Translations under genes and position numbers: made by a program
Shown here: positions 26,176 through 34,162 of the stretch, piece by piece
Layout of the letters: each line of letters begins with the position of its first letter
Position numbering within the stretch: position 1 is the stretch's first letter
Notes under the pieces: model-generated
What the model was told of the DNA's origin: nothing
Database searches by the model: none
What the model saw: only the letters and a program-made list of their open reading frames with translations
DNA from: Phycisphaeraceae bacterium
GTDB taxonomy: Bacteria > Planctomycetota > Phycisphaerae > Phycisphaerales > UBA1924
DNA length: 64,000 bases
Reading direction: 5' to 3'
NCBI GenBank assembly: GCA_019636695.1
Contig: JAHBXD010000001.1
Location: 923,661-987,660 of the forward strand

Positions 26176-26639
26176 ACATCGCCGTCGGGGCCGATCATCG
26201 CGGGATCGCGGCCGCCCGGAACGTGGTCGAAAAACTCCGTCGGGAAGGGCATCAGGTCTCGCTGAGCGAGGGGTGCGACGGGCCGTCGTGCGATTATCCC
26301 GAGCGGGCCTTCCCCGTGGCCAAGGCGGTTGCCGCCGGCGAGGCCGATCGTGGAATCCTGATCTGCGGCACGGGCATCGGCATGTCGATCGCCGCGAATA
26401 AGGTCGCCGGCGTGCGTGCGGCGGTGGTGCATGACGAGTTGACGGCCGAACTGAGCCGCTCACACAACGACGCCAACATCCTCTGCCTTTCGGCCGATCT
26501 TCTGGGCCAAAGACTGATCGAGAACATCGTGGATGTCTTCCTCAGAACGTCGTTTGAAGGGGGGCGGCACCTGCGAAGGGTGCGGAAGATCGGGGCGATC
26601 GAATCGGGACAAGACCCGGCCGAGGTGGTCGAGGGCTGA
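26172..26639 (+). CDS. rpiB: Ribose 5-phosphate isomerase B
   Basis: Interconverts ribose 5-phosphate and ribulose 5-phosphate in the pentose phosphate pathway. The 155-residue LacAB/RpiB-fold protein has the N-terminal GADHRG motif, catalytic-loop region DYPERAFPVAKAV, ICGTGIGMSIAANKV phosphate loop and SRSHNDANILCLS near residue 100. The catalytic Cys of many RpiB proteins is kept in ILICGTGIGM. It is translationally coupled to the phosphatase fusion through an ATGA overlap. Confidence 0.93.
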   Translation: MNIAVGADHRGIAAARNVVEKLRREGHQVSLSEGCDGPSCDYPERAFPVAKAVAAGEADRGILICGTGIGMSIAANKVAGVRAAVVHDELTAELSRSHNDANILCLSADLLGQRLIENIVDVFLRTSFEGGRHLRRVRKIGAIESGQDPAEVVEG

Positions 26640-26767
26640 TGCCGGGGCCACGCGGGGCACCAGGGGGGCGGTTTTCCCGGTCGCGGGCCGTTTGCAAAGT
26701 CTCCATCAAGTCGTCATGATGCCCCGTCCGGGCCAGATTCCTGCCCGCGGCGGAGGCATTGCCGACT

Positions 26768-28840
26768 ATGGAAGTGTTCTGGAAATTCCTTGATGGCGTA
26801 AACGGCATTCTCTGGCATAACCTCGTGCTGTACATCATCCTTGCGGTCGGTGTACTTTTCACGTTCTGGAGCGGGTTTTGCCAGTACCGGGCGTTGACGC
26901 ACGGGTTCGCGCTGGTCCGCGGGAACTACGACGACAAGTCTGATCCGGGGGCGATCAATCACTTCCAGGCGCTTTCAACAGCGCTCTCGGGCACGGTCGG
27001 GCTTGGCAACATCGCGGGCGTTTCGGTGGCGGTGGCGCTTGGTGGGCCTGGGGCGGTCTTCTGGATGTGGATCGTCGGCATGGTGGGCATGGCCCTCAAA
27101 CTCACCGAAGTCACGCAGTCGATGCTGTATCGCGATACCAGCGACCCTGACAACCCCAAGGGTGGCCCGATGTGGGTCTGCCGCAAGGGTTTCGCCAAAA
27201 TCAGCCCGGCGCTGGCGCCGCTGGGCATCATTGTCGGCGGGATTTTCTGCGTAACGGTCCTGATATCCACGATTACCGGCGGCAACATGTTCCAGGCGTG
27301 GAACGTAGCCGAGATCACCAAGACCTATTACCCGAGCATTCCGCCCGAGGCGTGCGGGATCGTGCTTGCGGTGTTGACGGGGTTGGTGATCATCGGGGGC
27401 ATCAAGCGCATCGGCTCGGTGACGGGTCGGCTGGTGCCGTTCATGTGCGCGTTGTACCTGCTCGCGGCGCTTGTGGTGCTGGGGATGAACATTCAAGCCA
27501 TTCCCGGCATGTTCGTCCTGATCTTCAAGAGTGCGCTTCCGCCGTGGCTGGGTGGGGCCAATGTCGATCCGACCGGGGCGTTCCTGGGAGGGACATTCGG
27601 CTATGCCTTCCTGTGGGGCATGAAGAGGGCGTTGTTCAGCAACGAGGCGGGGCAAGGCTCAAGCCCCATCGCTCACTCGGCGGCCAAGACCGATGAGCCT
27701 GCCCGCGAAGGGATCGTGGCGGGTCTTGAACCCTTCATCGATACGCTCGTGGTCTGCACGATCACGGCGCTGGTGGTGCTGAGCACCGGGGCATGGAACC
27801 GCGATGCCGCATCGCAGTTTGATGCAGCCCCGAATGTCATCATCGGCAACACGGTCGTCGCCGAGTTGGCTGAGGCGCCTGCCTTCACCATCGAGAACGG
27901 TCGTGCATCGATCGCACCGATCAACCTTCCTGAGAAGAAACTGCCGGCCGACCCGCGTGACGCACGCAGCGAGCCATCGGACTGGAAAGCGCGTGAAGCG
28001 GTGATGCTGGTCGCCACGCTCACGCACGAAGACAGCCAGACCCCCGTCTACATCGTCGGGAAAGTGTCCAAGGACAACAACACGTGGAGGGCGGAGTTCG
28101 ACGATGTCGATGTGCCGGAGGGCACGCTGGTTGTGCCCACCACGCTTCGCGCCGGCGAAGAACCCGCGTGGATCCCTGATGTGACCGTGCCGGTCGCCAA
28201 GTCGCCCAATGCCGCCCGCATCAGCAATGTCTGGCGTCCGAACGACGGCGTGCTCGTCATTGCGCGCGGCGAGTTCAACAAGCAGACCGGTCGCGAACTC
28301 GGGTGGATGAACGGCAGCATCAAGCAGGACAAAGACGACCAATCGCTCTACATCTCGTGGTTGCCTCGTCCGAGTCAACTGCCACCGACGATCGACGACC
28401 CGGGGCTGTATATGGACCTCAAGGGCGCTGCGCTCACGGGGCATGCCTTTGACCGGGCCGTACCGGGCCTCGGACAGTGGGTGGTCACGCTTGCCTGCTG
28501 GCTCTTCGCCCTCTCCACGATTATCGCGTGGTCGTATTACGGCGAGCAGGCCGTCGTCTTCCTGTTGGGCAAGGCCGCGGTGATGCCTTACAAGATTGTG
28601 TATTGCCTTGCGGTTGTCGTGGCCACCTTCCCCTTCATCAAGACCGACGCTCAACTCGATTCGCTGACCGCCCTGGGCACGGGCGTGATGCTCTTTGCCA
28701 ACATTCCGATCATGCTCATCTTCGGTCGCCAGGCGATGGCGGCCTATCGCGACTACAACCGGCGACTCAAGAGCGGTGAAATCAAGGGCCACGCGGCTCC
28801 GCCGATCACCGACGTGGTTGAAGGCAAGGACGTGCAATGA
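26768..28840 (+). CDS. Sodium:alanine/amino acid symporter family protein with a large insertion
   Basis: An AgcS/AlsT-type carrier that imports alanine or glycine with sodium. The family core is clear: LSGTVGLGNIAGVSVAVALG, GAVFWMWIVGMVGMALKLTE, and FSNEAGQGSSPIAHSAAKTD. At about 690 residues it exceeds the usual 450-530. A polar segment of about 200 residues (nt about 27800-28435) is placed between the membrane helix ending LSTGAW and the one starting TGHAFDRAVPG, and should lie outside the cytoplasm. ATG 26768 is chosen because GGAGG lies 11 bases upstream. The next gene overlaps its stop (ATGA). Confidence 0.92.
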   Translation: MEVFWKFLDGVNGILWHNLVLYIILAVGVLFTFWSGFCQYRALTHGFALVRGNYDDKSDPGAINHFQALSTALSGTVGLGNIAGVSVAVALGGPGAVFWMWIVGMVGMALKLTEVTQSMLYRDTSDPDNPKGGPMWVCRKGFAKISPALAPLGIIVGGIFCVTVLISTITGGNMFQAWNVAEITKTYYPSIPPEACGIVLAVLTGLVIIGGIKRIGSVTGRLVPFMCALYLLAALVVLGMNIQAIPGMFVLIFKSALPPWLGGANVDPTGAFLGGTFGYAFLWGMKRALFSNEAGQGSSPIAHSAAKTDEPAREGIVAGLEPFIDTLVVCTITALVVLSTGAWNRDAASQFDAAPNVIIGNTVVAELAEAPAFTIENGRASIAPINLPEKKLPADPRDARSEPSDWKAREAVMLVATLTHEDSQTPVYIVGKVSKDNNTWRAEFDDVDVPEGTLVVPTTLRAGEEPAWIPDVTVPVAKSPNAARISNVWRPNDGVLVIARGEFNKQTGRELGWMNGSIKQDKDDQSLYISWLPRPSQLPPTIDDPGLYMDLKGAALTGHAFDRAVPGLGQWVVTLACWLFALSTIIAWSYYGEQAVVFLLGKAAVMPYKIVYCLAVVVATFPFIKTDAQLDSLTALGTGVMLFANIPIMLIFGRQAMAAYRDYNRRLKSGEIKGHAAPPITDVVEGKDVQ

Positions 28841-29463
28841 CCCCGCCCCGCCGCGATCGTGCGGCGGGGGCGCCTCTGAACCCCGACCTGCAACGTTCGC
28901 TTCGGCGGGCTGTGCAGGTCGGGGTGTTGGTGTTTCTTCGTCCGCCTGTCGAGGCCGATCGGGGCGAGTTTGTCGCGTTGCGGCAGTCGTCAAAACGGCA
29001 TCTTGCGCGGTGGGAGCCGTTGCCTCAACCGGGTTTTGACCCTTTCGGCGACGACGCGTTCGAACGCGAGTTGCGATTTCATCGCCGCAAGGATTCGCGG
29101 CGGCTGTTGATCTGTCGGCGGGCTGACGGGGCAATTGTCGGGCGCATCGGGTTGGGGGCGATTATCCGGGGTGATCTTCAACAGTGCTTCATCGGGTATT
29201 GGATCGGCAAGCGGCACACCGGCAAGGGCTATATGACCGAGGCACTCTGCCTTGCGATTCAATATGCCTTCGAGACGCTCGGGCTGCATCGGGTTGAAGT
29301 CAACATTCAGCCGGACAATTTCGCGTCTCGTCGCGTCGCCGAGAAGGCCGGGTTGCGGCTCGAAGGCTACTCGCTGCGATATCTGCGCATCGGCGGGCGA
29401 TGGGCGGATCATGAGCGATGGGCCGTGACGCGCGAAGAGTGGCCGCCCGAAGCGACGGCATAG
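28837..29463 (+). CDS. GNAT family N-acetyltransferase, RimJ/RimL type
   Basis: A 208-residue acetyl-CoA dependent transferase. The acetyl-CoA loop is visible in IGKRHTGKGYMTEALCLA, followed by the typical helix and strand with HRVEVNIQPDNFASRRVAEK and GLRLEG. This arrangement matches RimJ/RimL-like enzymes that acetylate protein N-termini, but small-molecule acetylation is equally possible. The start codon overlaps the stop of the alanine symporter gene by four bases, so the two are translationally coupled. Confidence 0.88.
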   Translation: MTPPRRDRAAGAPLNPDLQRSLRRAVQVGVLVFLRPPVEADRGEFVALRQSSKRHLARWEPLPQPGFDPFGDDAFERELRFHRRKDSRRLLICRRADGAIVGRIGLGAIIRGDLQQCFIGYWIGKRHTGKGYMTEALCLAIQYAFETLGLHRVEVNIQPDNFASRRVAEKAGLRLEGYSLRYLRIGGRWADHERWAVTREEWPPEATA

Positions 29464-29478
29464 TGCACCGCCGGAGGA

Positions 29479-30135
29479 TCAACCCGCACCGCGAAGAAAG
29501 TTGGCCAGCAGCCGCGGCCCGTGCTCGGTCATGAAACTCTCCGGATGAAACTGCACACCGTCGAGTGGCGCTCGACTCGGGTCGGCCCAGACCCGGCGCA
29601 ATCCCATGACAACGCGCACAATGCTGCCGTCGGGTGCCTGGTCGTGTGCCCAGGCGCTGATGGTCCAGTCGTCGTGTCCGCGAGGGACGGGCAGCACGCT
29701 CTCGGCGGCGATCACGAGCGAGTGATATCGCGCAGCTCGCATCGGGTTCTCTATGCCGCGGAATATGCCCTTGCCGTCGTGGTGGACAAGGCTCGTCTTG
29801 CCGTGCACGGGCATCACATGCCGCACGACGTTCATCCCGTCGAGTTCGCCGATGCACTGGTGCCCAAGGCATACACCGAGCACCGGAATGCGCCCCGCAA
29901 AACGACGGATCATTTCGCTCGAGATGCCCGCTTCGCGCGGTGTGCATGGCCCGGGAGAAATGATCAGATGCGAAGGGCCGCGCCCGGAGTCGAGGGCTTC
30001 GGCCTGTTCAGGCGTGATCTCGTCATTGCGAACAACCCAAACCCCCTCGCCCGGGGTAAGCGAAGGGTCAAGCTCGCCGATCCGCTGCACGAGGTTCCAG
30101 GTGAAACTGTCGTAGTTGTCGATGATCAGGATCAT
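29479..30135 (-). CDS. Anthranilate/aminodeoxychorismate synthase component II (glutamine amidotransferase)
   Basis: A class I glutaminase of 218 residues that supplies ammonia to TrpE or PabB. The N-terminus IDNYDSFTWNLVQRIG, the oxyanion strand ISPGPCTPREAGIS, the nucleophile elbow GVCLGHQCIGE and the His-Glu pair in QFHPESFMTEHG are all present. TrpG and PabA roles cannot be separated by sequence and one protein may serve both. No partner gene is nearby. ATG 30133-30135 is preceded by GGAAG and starts exactly at the family N-terminus; an upstream extension is unlikely. Confidence 0.93.
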   Translation of the reverse strand: MILIIDNYDSFTWNLVQRIGELDPSLTPGEGVWVVRNDEITPEQAEALDSGRGPSHLIISPGPCTPREAGISSEMIRRFAGRIPVLGVCLGHQCIGELDGMNVVRHVMPVHGKTSLVHHDGKGIFRGIENPMRAARYHSLVIAAESVLPVPRGHDDWTISAWAHDQAPDGSIVRVVMGLRRVWADPSRAPLDGVQFHPESFMTEHGPRLLANFLRGAG

Positions 30136-30263
30136 GCGCTTCCGCGATGACGACGCAACACCGAGCAAGCATAGCCGCCGCCGGTATGCGGTTGCCCCCG
30201 GATGGTGCAGCGGCGCCGAGTCGTGCCTGGCGGAATGTCGGCAGTGTTGTGAGGTGAGGGTCG

Positions 30264-30299
30264 AAAAAAGGGAACGCCCCGGAGGTTGCTCCGGGGCGT
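30264..30299 (-). terminator. Intrinsic terminator of the PEP-CTERM-like gene
   Basis: On the minus strand the hairpin ACGCCCCGGAGCAACCTCCG (continuing GGGCGT) is followed by TCCCTTTTTT. The stem has ten pairs. A second dyad, CCGGGGTGATCACCCCGG (30320-30337), lies between the stop codon and this terminator. Confidence 0.8.
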
Positions 30300-30345
30300 A
30301 CCCACGAACCGTGTTGTTGCCGGGGTGATCACCCCGGATATATGG

Positions 30346-31155
30346 TCAGCGGCGACGGCGCAGCGCGATCATACCTCCCACCGCCAGCAGCCCGAGCGAA
30401 CCCGGCGCGGGGATGATGGCGACAAAGCCCGTCACGCTCTGGACGTGCGGAGCCACGTCGTACACCTGCGTGAAGGCGCCGTTGGTGGTGTTCCATGTGC
30501 CGATCACCAGGTTGCCCCCGGCAATCTGCACGGCACCCCAGAGCTGACCCTGGAAGTACTCAAGGCCCTGGTTGAAGAAGCTCACGCCAGAGTTGCCCAG
30601 GGTGGTCACGGTGTTGGTGCCGAGGTCGTAGCCGTACAGCGAGTTGCTGCCGTTGTCGGTAAAGAAGAAGCCTGAGCCGTCGAATGCCAGGCCACCGACA
30701 CCCAGCACGCTGAAGCCGCTGGCGACGTCGTTGGAGCCGAGGAAATCGACAAGGCTCAGTTCGTGGATACGGAACTGCTGGTTCAGCCCGTTCGCGCCGT
30801 AGAGGTTGCCGCCGGCAAAGACCAGCGAGTTGCTGACGCGGTTGCTCTCGCCGATGGTGATGAGCGTGGGGGTGCCGGTGTAGGCATTGTCAACGCGGTA
30901 GACGTTGTAGCGCCCCTGGGCGTTGCGCTGGTCATCGATCGCGATGACATCGCCCGCCGTAGCGCCCGTAATGCTCATGCCGGCCGGCACGACCGTCATG
31001 CCGATCGTGTGTGCGCCCATCATGTCGAACGACTCAGTGAAGATGCCGTCCGTCCGATAAAGCGTGCTGCCGTCGCTGGTGAGGAACTTCACCTGGGCAG
31101 AGGCAACGCCCGCGGCAAGGACAATCCCTGCCGCAGCAGTCATCAGATTCTTCAT
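30346..31155 (-). CDS. Exported protein with PEP-CTERM-like sorting tail
   Basis: A 269-residue exported protein. The signal peptide MKNLMTAAAGIVLAAGVASA is followed by a beta-propeller-like sequence with repeated short strands and Gly/Asn turns. The C-terminus is IIPAPGSLGLLAVGGMIALR followed by three Arg: a PxP-like motif, a hydrophobic helix and a basic end, as in PEP-CTERM proteins sorted by an exosortase. The motif is PAPGS rather than the strict PEP. ATG 31153-31155 has AAGGAG eight bases upstream. An exosortase is not in this window. The gene has its own terminator. Confidence 0.85.
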   Translation of the reverse strand: MKNLMTAAAGIVLAAGVASAQVKFLTSDGSTLYRTDGIFTESFDMMGAHTIGMTVVPAGMSITGATAGDVIAIDDQRNAQGRYNVYRVDNAYTGTPTLITIGESNRVSNSLVFAGGNLYGANGLNQQFRIHELSLVDFLGSNDVASGFSVLGVGGLAFDGSGFFFTDNGSNSLYGYDLGTNTVTTLGNSGVSFFNQGLEYFQGQLWGAVQIAGGNLVIGTWNTTNGAFTQVYDVAPHVQSVTGFVAIIPAPGSLGLLAVGGMIALRRRR

Positions 31156-31226
31156 TCGCGATTCTCCTTCTCTTCTCACACCCGCCAAGGGTTTTCCCTA
31201 GCCCACGCGGCGTCAGGAGCCTTGGA

Positions 31227-31265
31227 TCCCGGGTTATCCAGCGCGGAGGGAGCGCGGACCCGGGA
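31227..31265. promoter_or_regulatory. Long inverted repeat in a divergent intergenic region
   Basis: TCCCGGGT (31227-31234) and ACCCGGGA (31258-31265) are perfect eight-base arms separated by 23 bases, about 75 bases upstream of the PEP-CTERM-like gene. It could be an operator or a structure in the 5' leader. It lies in the 346-base gap 31156-31501, which otherwise holds only the promoter at 31429. Confidence 0.3.
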
Positions 31266-31428
31266 AGATCAGTATGATTCGATTATCGGGGTTTGCCAGT
31301 AAAAGCGCGACACAGGTCCGATTTCATACTTTCTGCATCAATCATGCGCCGTTGGGATGAGGACCGGCCAGTGGATGGGCTGAGAAAATGCAGACAAAAA
31401 ACTCCGTAATGGAATCCGTAGGTTATTC

Positions 31429-31456
31429 TTGACGGGTCTGGGTATCCGTATATACT
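31429..31456 (+). promoter_or_regulatory. Sigma-70-like promoter of the SseB-like gene
   Basis: TTGACG (31429-31434) and TATACT (31451-31456) with a 16-base spacer are close to consensus. They lie about 45 bases before the start codon at 31502. Confidence 0.6.
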
Positions 31457-31501
31457 CCGAACGTGCCCCCCGTGACCACGGTACGAGACAGGAGATGCGC
31501 C

Positions 31502-31912
31502 ATGGCGAATGACTTTGACGGCTTGGTAATGGCGGCCCAATTCGGCCAGAACAAGATGGCCGAACATGACCTTTGGAAGGCGGCCTTCAACTGCGGCGCG
31601 TGGTACTTCGTCGCCGACCAGACCGGGGATGACGCCGCCCCTGTCGTCGGCGCGATGGATGGAAAGCCCTACCTCATCGCATTCACTGACGAGGAACGGG
31701 CCGAGCGGTTCAGCGCTGACCGCGCGCGGAAGCGAGGAGGCGAGGCGACGCCCGTGCTGCACATGGAGGTCGCCGAGGCCATCGAATATGCCGTCTCGCT
31801 GCGCGATCACGGGGTAGAGGGGATGCTGTTCAACAACGGCGGCTACAGCTTCCACGGCCTGAGCGGGCAGATTGCGGAGATGCACAACCGTTATGGGCGC
31901 AGCGGCGGGTAG
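31502..31912 (+). CDS. Small SseB-like protein
   Basis: A 136-residue soluble protein. The pattern LWKAAFNCGAWYFVADQTGD, then GKPYLIAFTDEERAERFS, and the late segment GVEGMLFNNGGYSF resemble the N-terminal domain of the SseB family, whose biochemical role is unclear. ATG 31502 has AGGAG seven bases upstream and a good promoter lies before it. It stands alone and converges with the ABC permease gene. Confidence 0.7.
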   Translation: MANDFDGLVMAAQFGQNKMAEHDLWKAAFNCGAWYFVADQTGDDAAPVVGAMDGKPYLIAFTDEERAERFSADRARKRGGEATPVLHMEVAEAIEYAVSLRDHGVEGMLFNNGGYSFHGLSGQIAEMHNRYGRSGG

Positions 31913-31938
31913 TCCCGCGGCGCCGGCAACAAGTCTTG

Positions 31939-33303
31939 TCAGGCGATCGGCCGGAGGTTTCGCGCCACGCTCGTGCGGTAAGCCATGATCGCGGGGATCA
32001 ACCCGGCGAGGGTCGCGAGCAGGGTGGTGGCCGCGGCCAAGACAAGCAGCCATTCCGGCGAGATCTCGGGGCGGATATCAAGCCCCAGGCGGTCGCGCAG
32101 GATCCCTGTCGCTAATTGCGAACCGACAAGGCCGATGGCCAGCCCTGCCGCGGCGCCGAGCATGCCGATGACGGCCGATTCGGTCATGATGAGGCCGAAG
32201 ATGCGAGAGCGTGATGACCCGAGGACGCGGAGGACGGCGATCTGCCTGCGGCGCTGCTCCATGCTGTTGTAGAGGGCGAGGAGGATGCCGATGCCGCTGG
32301 AGATGAGGATCGCCCCTGCGAGGGCGATGAAGATCTGGTCGAGGTTGGAGACGATGCGGAAGAGTTTGCGTACTTCGTCTCCGGGGGCGGCGACGCGCAG
32401 GCCAAGCCCCGAACGCCGGATTGTGACGGCGGCGGCGGGAACGTTGACGGCCGTGGCGCGTCCGGCGCGTCCGGCGATGCGGACCATGGCGGCAGTGATG
32501 ATGCGGTCGGCTTCGGTGAGATCGGCCTCGGTCGTCAGTTCGATGCCGTGCCCGAGTTCCGCGAGTCGTCGGTCATGGGCGTGCATGATCCACGAACCGA
32601 TGAGGTGGGTGAACAAGGCGCGGTCGTGGCTTGTTCCGGTGGCGGCGAGGATGCCGACGATCTCGAAGCGATACTCGCGATGGATGTGGGCGTCATCATG
32701 GTCATGATCGTGGTCATGATCGTGGTGGTGGTCGTCGTCGGTGGCAATGTCGTTGCCCGCGCCGGCGCGTCGGCTCATGCCATGGGTCAGGTAGATCATC
32801 TGACCGACGCGCAGGCCGGAGGTTCGGGCGACTTCGGCCCCGAGAACGACTTCAAAGGGTTTTTCGAACCAGCGGCCACTCGCGGCGACCCAGGGCTGCC
32901 CCTCAAAGGGTTGAAACTCGGTGAAGAAATCTTCGGTCGTGGCGACGACGGGCATCCCGCGGAAACTGTCGCCAACCTGGGTGGGGATGATGAACTGAGC
33001 CGGAGCGTCGGCCTCGCCCAGAATCTCGTCAAGTTCATCGACAAATCGGTATGGGAAAAACGCCTGGGGTGCGCCGGTATAAAAAACGCTGTGCAGGACC
33101 GATTCGAGTTCACTCGCCTCGGCGCTGACCAGAAGATGCATGTTGCCGCTGCCGCGAGAGAATGCCGATTTCGCGGAATCGCGGAGGGTGAGCAGGACAA
33201 AAAGCAGCGCGACGGCGACCCCGACGGTGAGGGCCGTGGTGACGGTGGAGAAGAGCCGTGCGTTCAGCGAACGCCGCACGATGGTGAAGTCGGTCATGGG
33301 CAT
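31939..33303 (-). CDS. FtsX/MacB-type ABC transporter permease with a His/Asp-rich loop
   Basis: A 454-residue permease with one N-terminal helix (about 22-40), a large extracytoplasmic domain, and three C-terminal helices in the FtsX core (about 330-450, with RRRQIAVLRVLGSSRSRIFG). A striking low-complexity segment rich in His and Asp lies at about residues 189-209 in the extracytoplasmic domain (DHHHDHDHDHDHDD), which should bind Zn2+, Ni2+ or a similar metal. The ATPase gene lies immediately upstream on the same strand. An analogy to the zinc-regulated ABC pair ZrgB/ZrgC of Vibrio is possible, but no His-rich binding protein is adjacent. ATG 33301-33303 has AGGA seven bases upstream. Confidence 0.88.
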   Translation of the reverse strand: MPMTDFTIVRRSLNARLFSTVTTALTVGVAVALLFVLLTLRDSAKSAFSRGSGNMHLLVSAEASELESVLHSVFYTGAPQAFFPYRFVDELDEILGEADAPAQFIIPTQVGDSFRGMPVVATTEDFFTEFQPFEGQPWVAASGRWFEKPFEVVLGAEVARTSGLRVGQMIYLTHGMSRRAGAGNDIATDDDHHHDHDHDHDHDDAHIHREYRFEIVGILAATGTSHDRALFTHLIGSWIMHAHDRRLAELGHGIELTTEADLTEADRIITAAMVRIAGRAGRATAVNVPAAAVTIRRSGLGLRVAAPGDEVRKLFRIVSNLDQIFIALAGAILISSGIGILLALYNSMEQRRRQIAVLRVLGSSRSRIFGLIMTESAVIGMLGAAAGLAIGLVGSQLATGILRDRLGLDIRPEISPEWLLVLAAATTLLATLAGLIPAIMAYRTSVARNLRPIA

Positions 33304-33359
33304 GGGCGAATCCTGGAGCAGGGTCGTGGCCGGATGTCGTGGAGATCAAGCCGAGAGGG

Positions 33360-34031
33360 TCAGACCGGAGCGGGGCGTCCGAAGGCGGCGAGGGAATCGC
33401 GCCGGGTGAATCGAGCGGTGAGTGCGGGATCGTGGCTGACGCAGAGAAGGGCGGCCTCCTGCTCGCGGCAGAGATCCTGCATGAGATCCATGGCGCCCGC
33501 GGCGTTTGCAGGATCGAGGCTTGCGGTCGGTTCATCCGCAAGGACGAGCGCCGGGCGGCAGGCGAGCGCCCTGGCGACGGCCACGCGCTGTTGTTGTCCG
33601 ATGCTGAGTTCTTCGACACGGGCATCTCTTCGGATGATGTCGAGGCGGTCGAGCAGCGTCCTGGCGCGGGCATCGTGTTCGCGCCTGGGAATCGACGAGA
33701 ACATAAGGGCGGCGAGGACATTTTCCATCGCGGAGAAACCGACGAGGAGGTTGAACGTCTGAAACACCATGCCGAGGCTCTTGCCCCGAAGGCGATCGCG
33801 TGCGGCGCTGCGCACAGCGAAGATGTCGTTGCCCCCGATGCGGATCGTCCCTTCCTGCGGTTCGAGCAGCCCCGCGATGAGTTGAAGGAGCGTGCTTTTT
33901 CCCGACCCTGAGGCACCGGTGAGGAGCATCTGCTCACCGGAAGCGAGCATGAGTTCGGGGATGTCGATGATCCATTCGCCCGGGGAATACCTGAAGCGAA
34001 GGCCCTGGATGTGAAGCGCCGGCGTATTCAT
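33360..34031 (-). CDS. ABC transporter ATP-binding protein, LolD/MacB type
   Basis: The 223-residue nucleotide-binding subunit for the adjacent FtsX-type permease. Walker A is GASGSGKST (about residue 39), the signature is LSIGQQQRVAVARALA, Walker B is ALVLADEPTASLDP, and the H-loop His is in CVSHDP. Size and motif spacing are those of the LolD/MacB/FtsE group, whose transporters act on substrates in the membrane or periplasm rather than by channel import. There is a 56-base gap to the permease. Confidence 0.93.
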   Translation of the reverse strand: MNTPALHIQGLRFRYSPGEWIIDIPELMLASGEQMLLTGASGSGKSTLLQLIAGLLEPQEGTIRIGGNDIFAVRSAARDRLRGKSLGMVFQTFNLLVGFSAMENVLAALMFSSIPRREHDARARTLLDRLDIIRRDARVEELSIGQQQRVAVARALACRPALVLADEPTASLDPANAAGAMDLMQDLCREQEAALLCVSHDPALTARFTRRDSLAAFGRPAPV

Positions 34032-34162
34032 GGGAGGAACACTGTATCGACTCTGCGGTCAAGCGGCGACGTGCGAGCGGATGTGGTCGATAGCGCGATG
34101 CGCACCGGATCGGCGATCATGGGGACGAAGCGACGGGATGAGGAGATCGAGAGGCCGCGCGG

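Noticed and set aside
26640..26767. Possible glycine or other riboswitch before the alanine symporter
   Set aside because: No conserved aptamer core could be recognised in this short leader.
27659..29134. A 491-codon minus-strand frame opposite the alanine symporter and acetyltransferase
   Set aside because: Shadow of two well-supported plus-strand genes, with no motif of its own.
30316..30340. Palindrome CCGGGGTGATCACCCCGG as a terminator
   Set aside because: It has no T-run on either strand; the hairpin at 30264-30299 with six T is the better terminator for this gene.
32640..32760. CRISPR or simple tandem repeat suspected from the repeated CATGATCGTGGT units
   Set aside because: It is the coding sequence of the His/Asp-rich loop in the ABC permease; there are no spacers. 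No CRISPR array was seen in the window.
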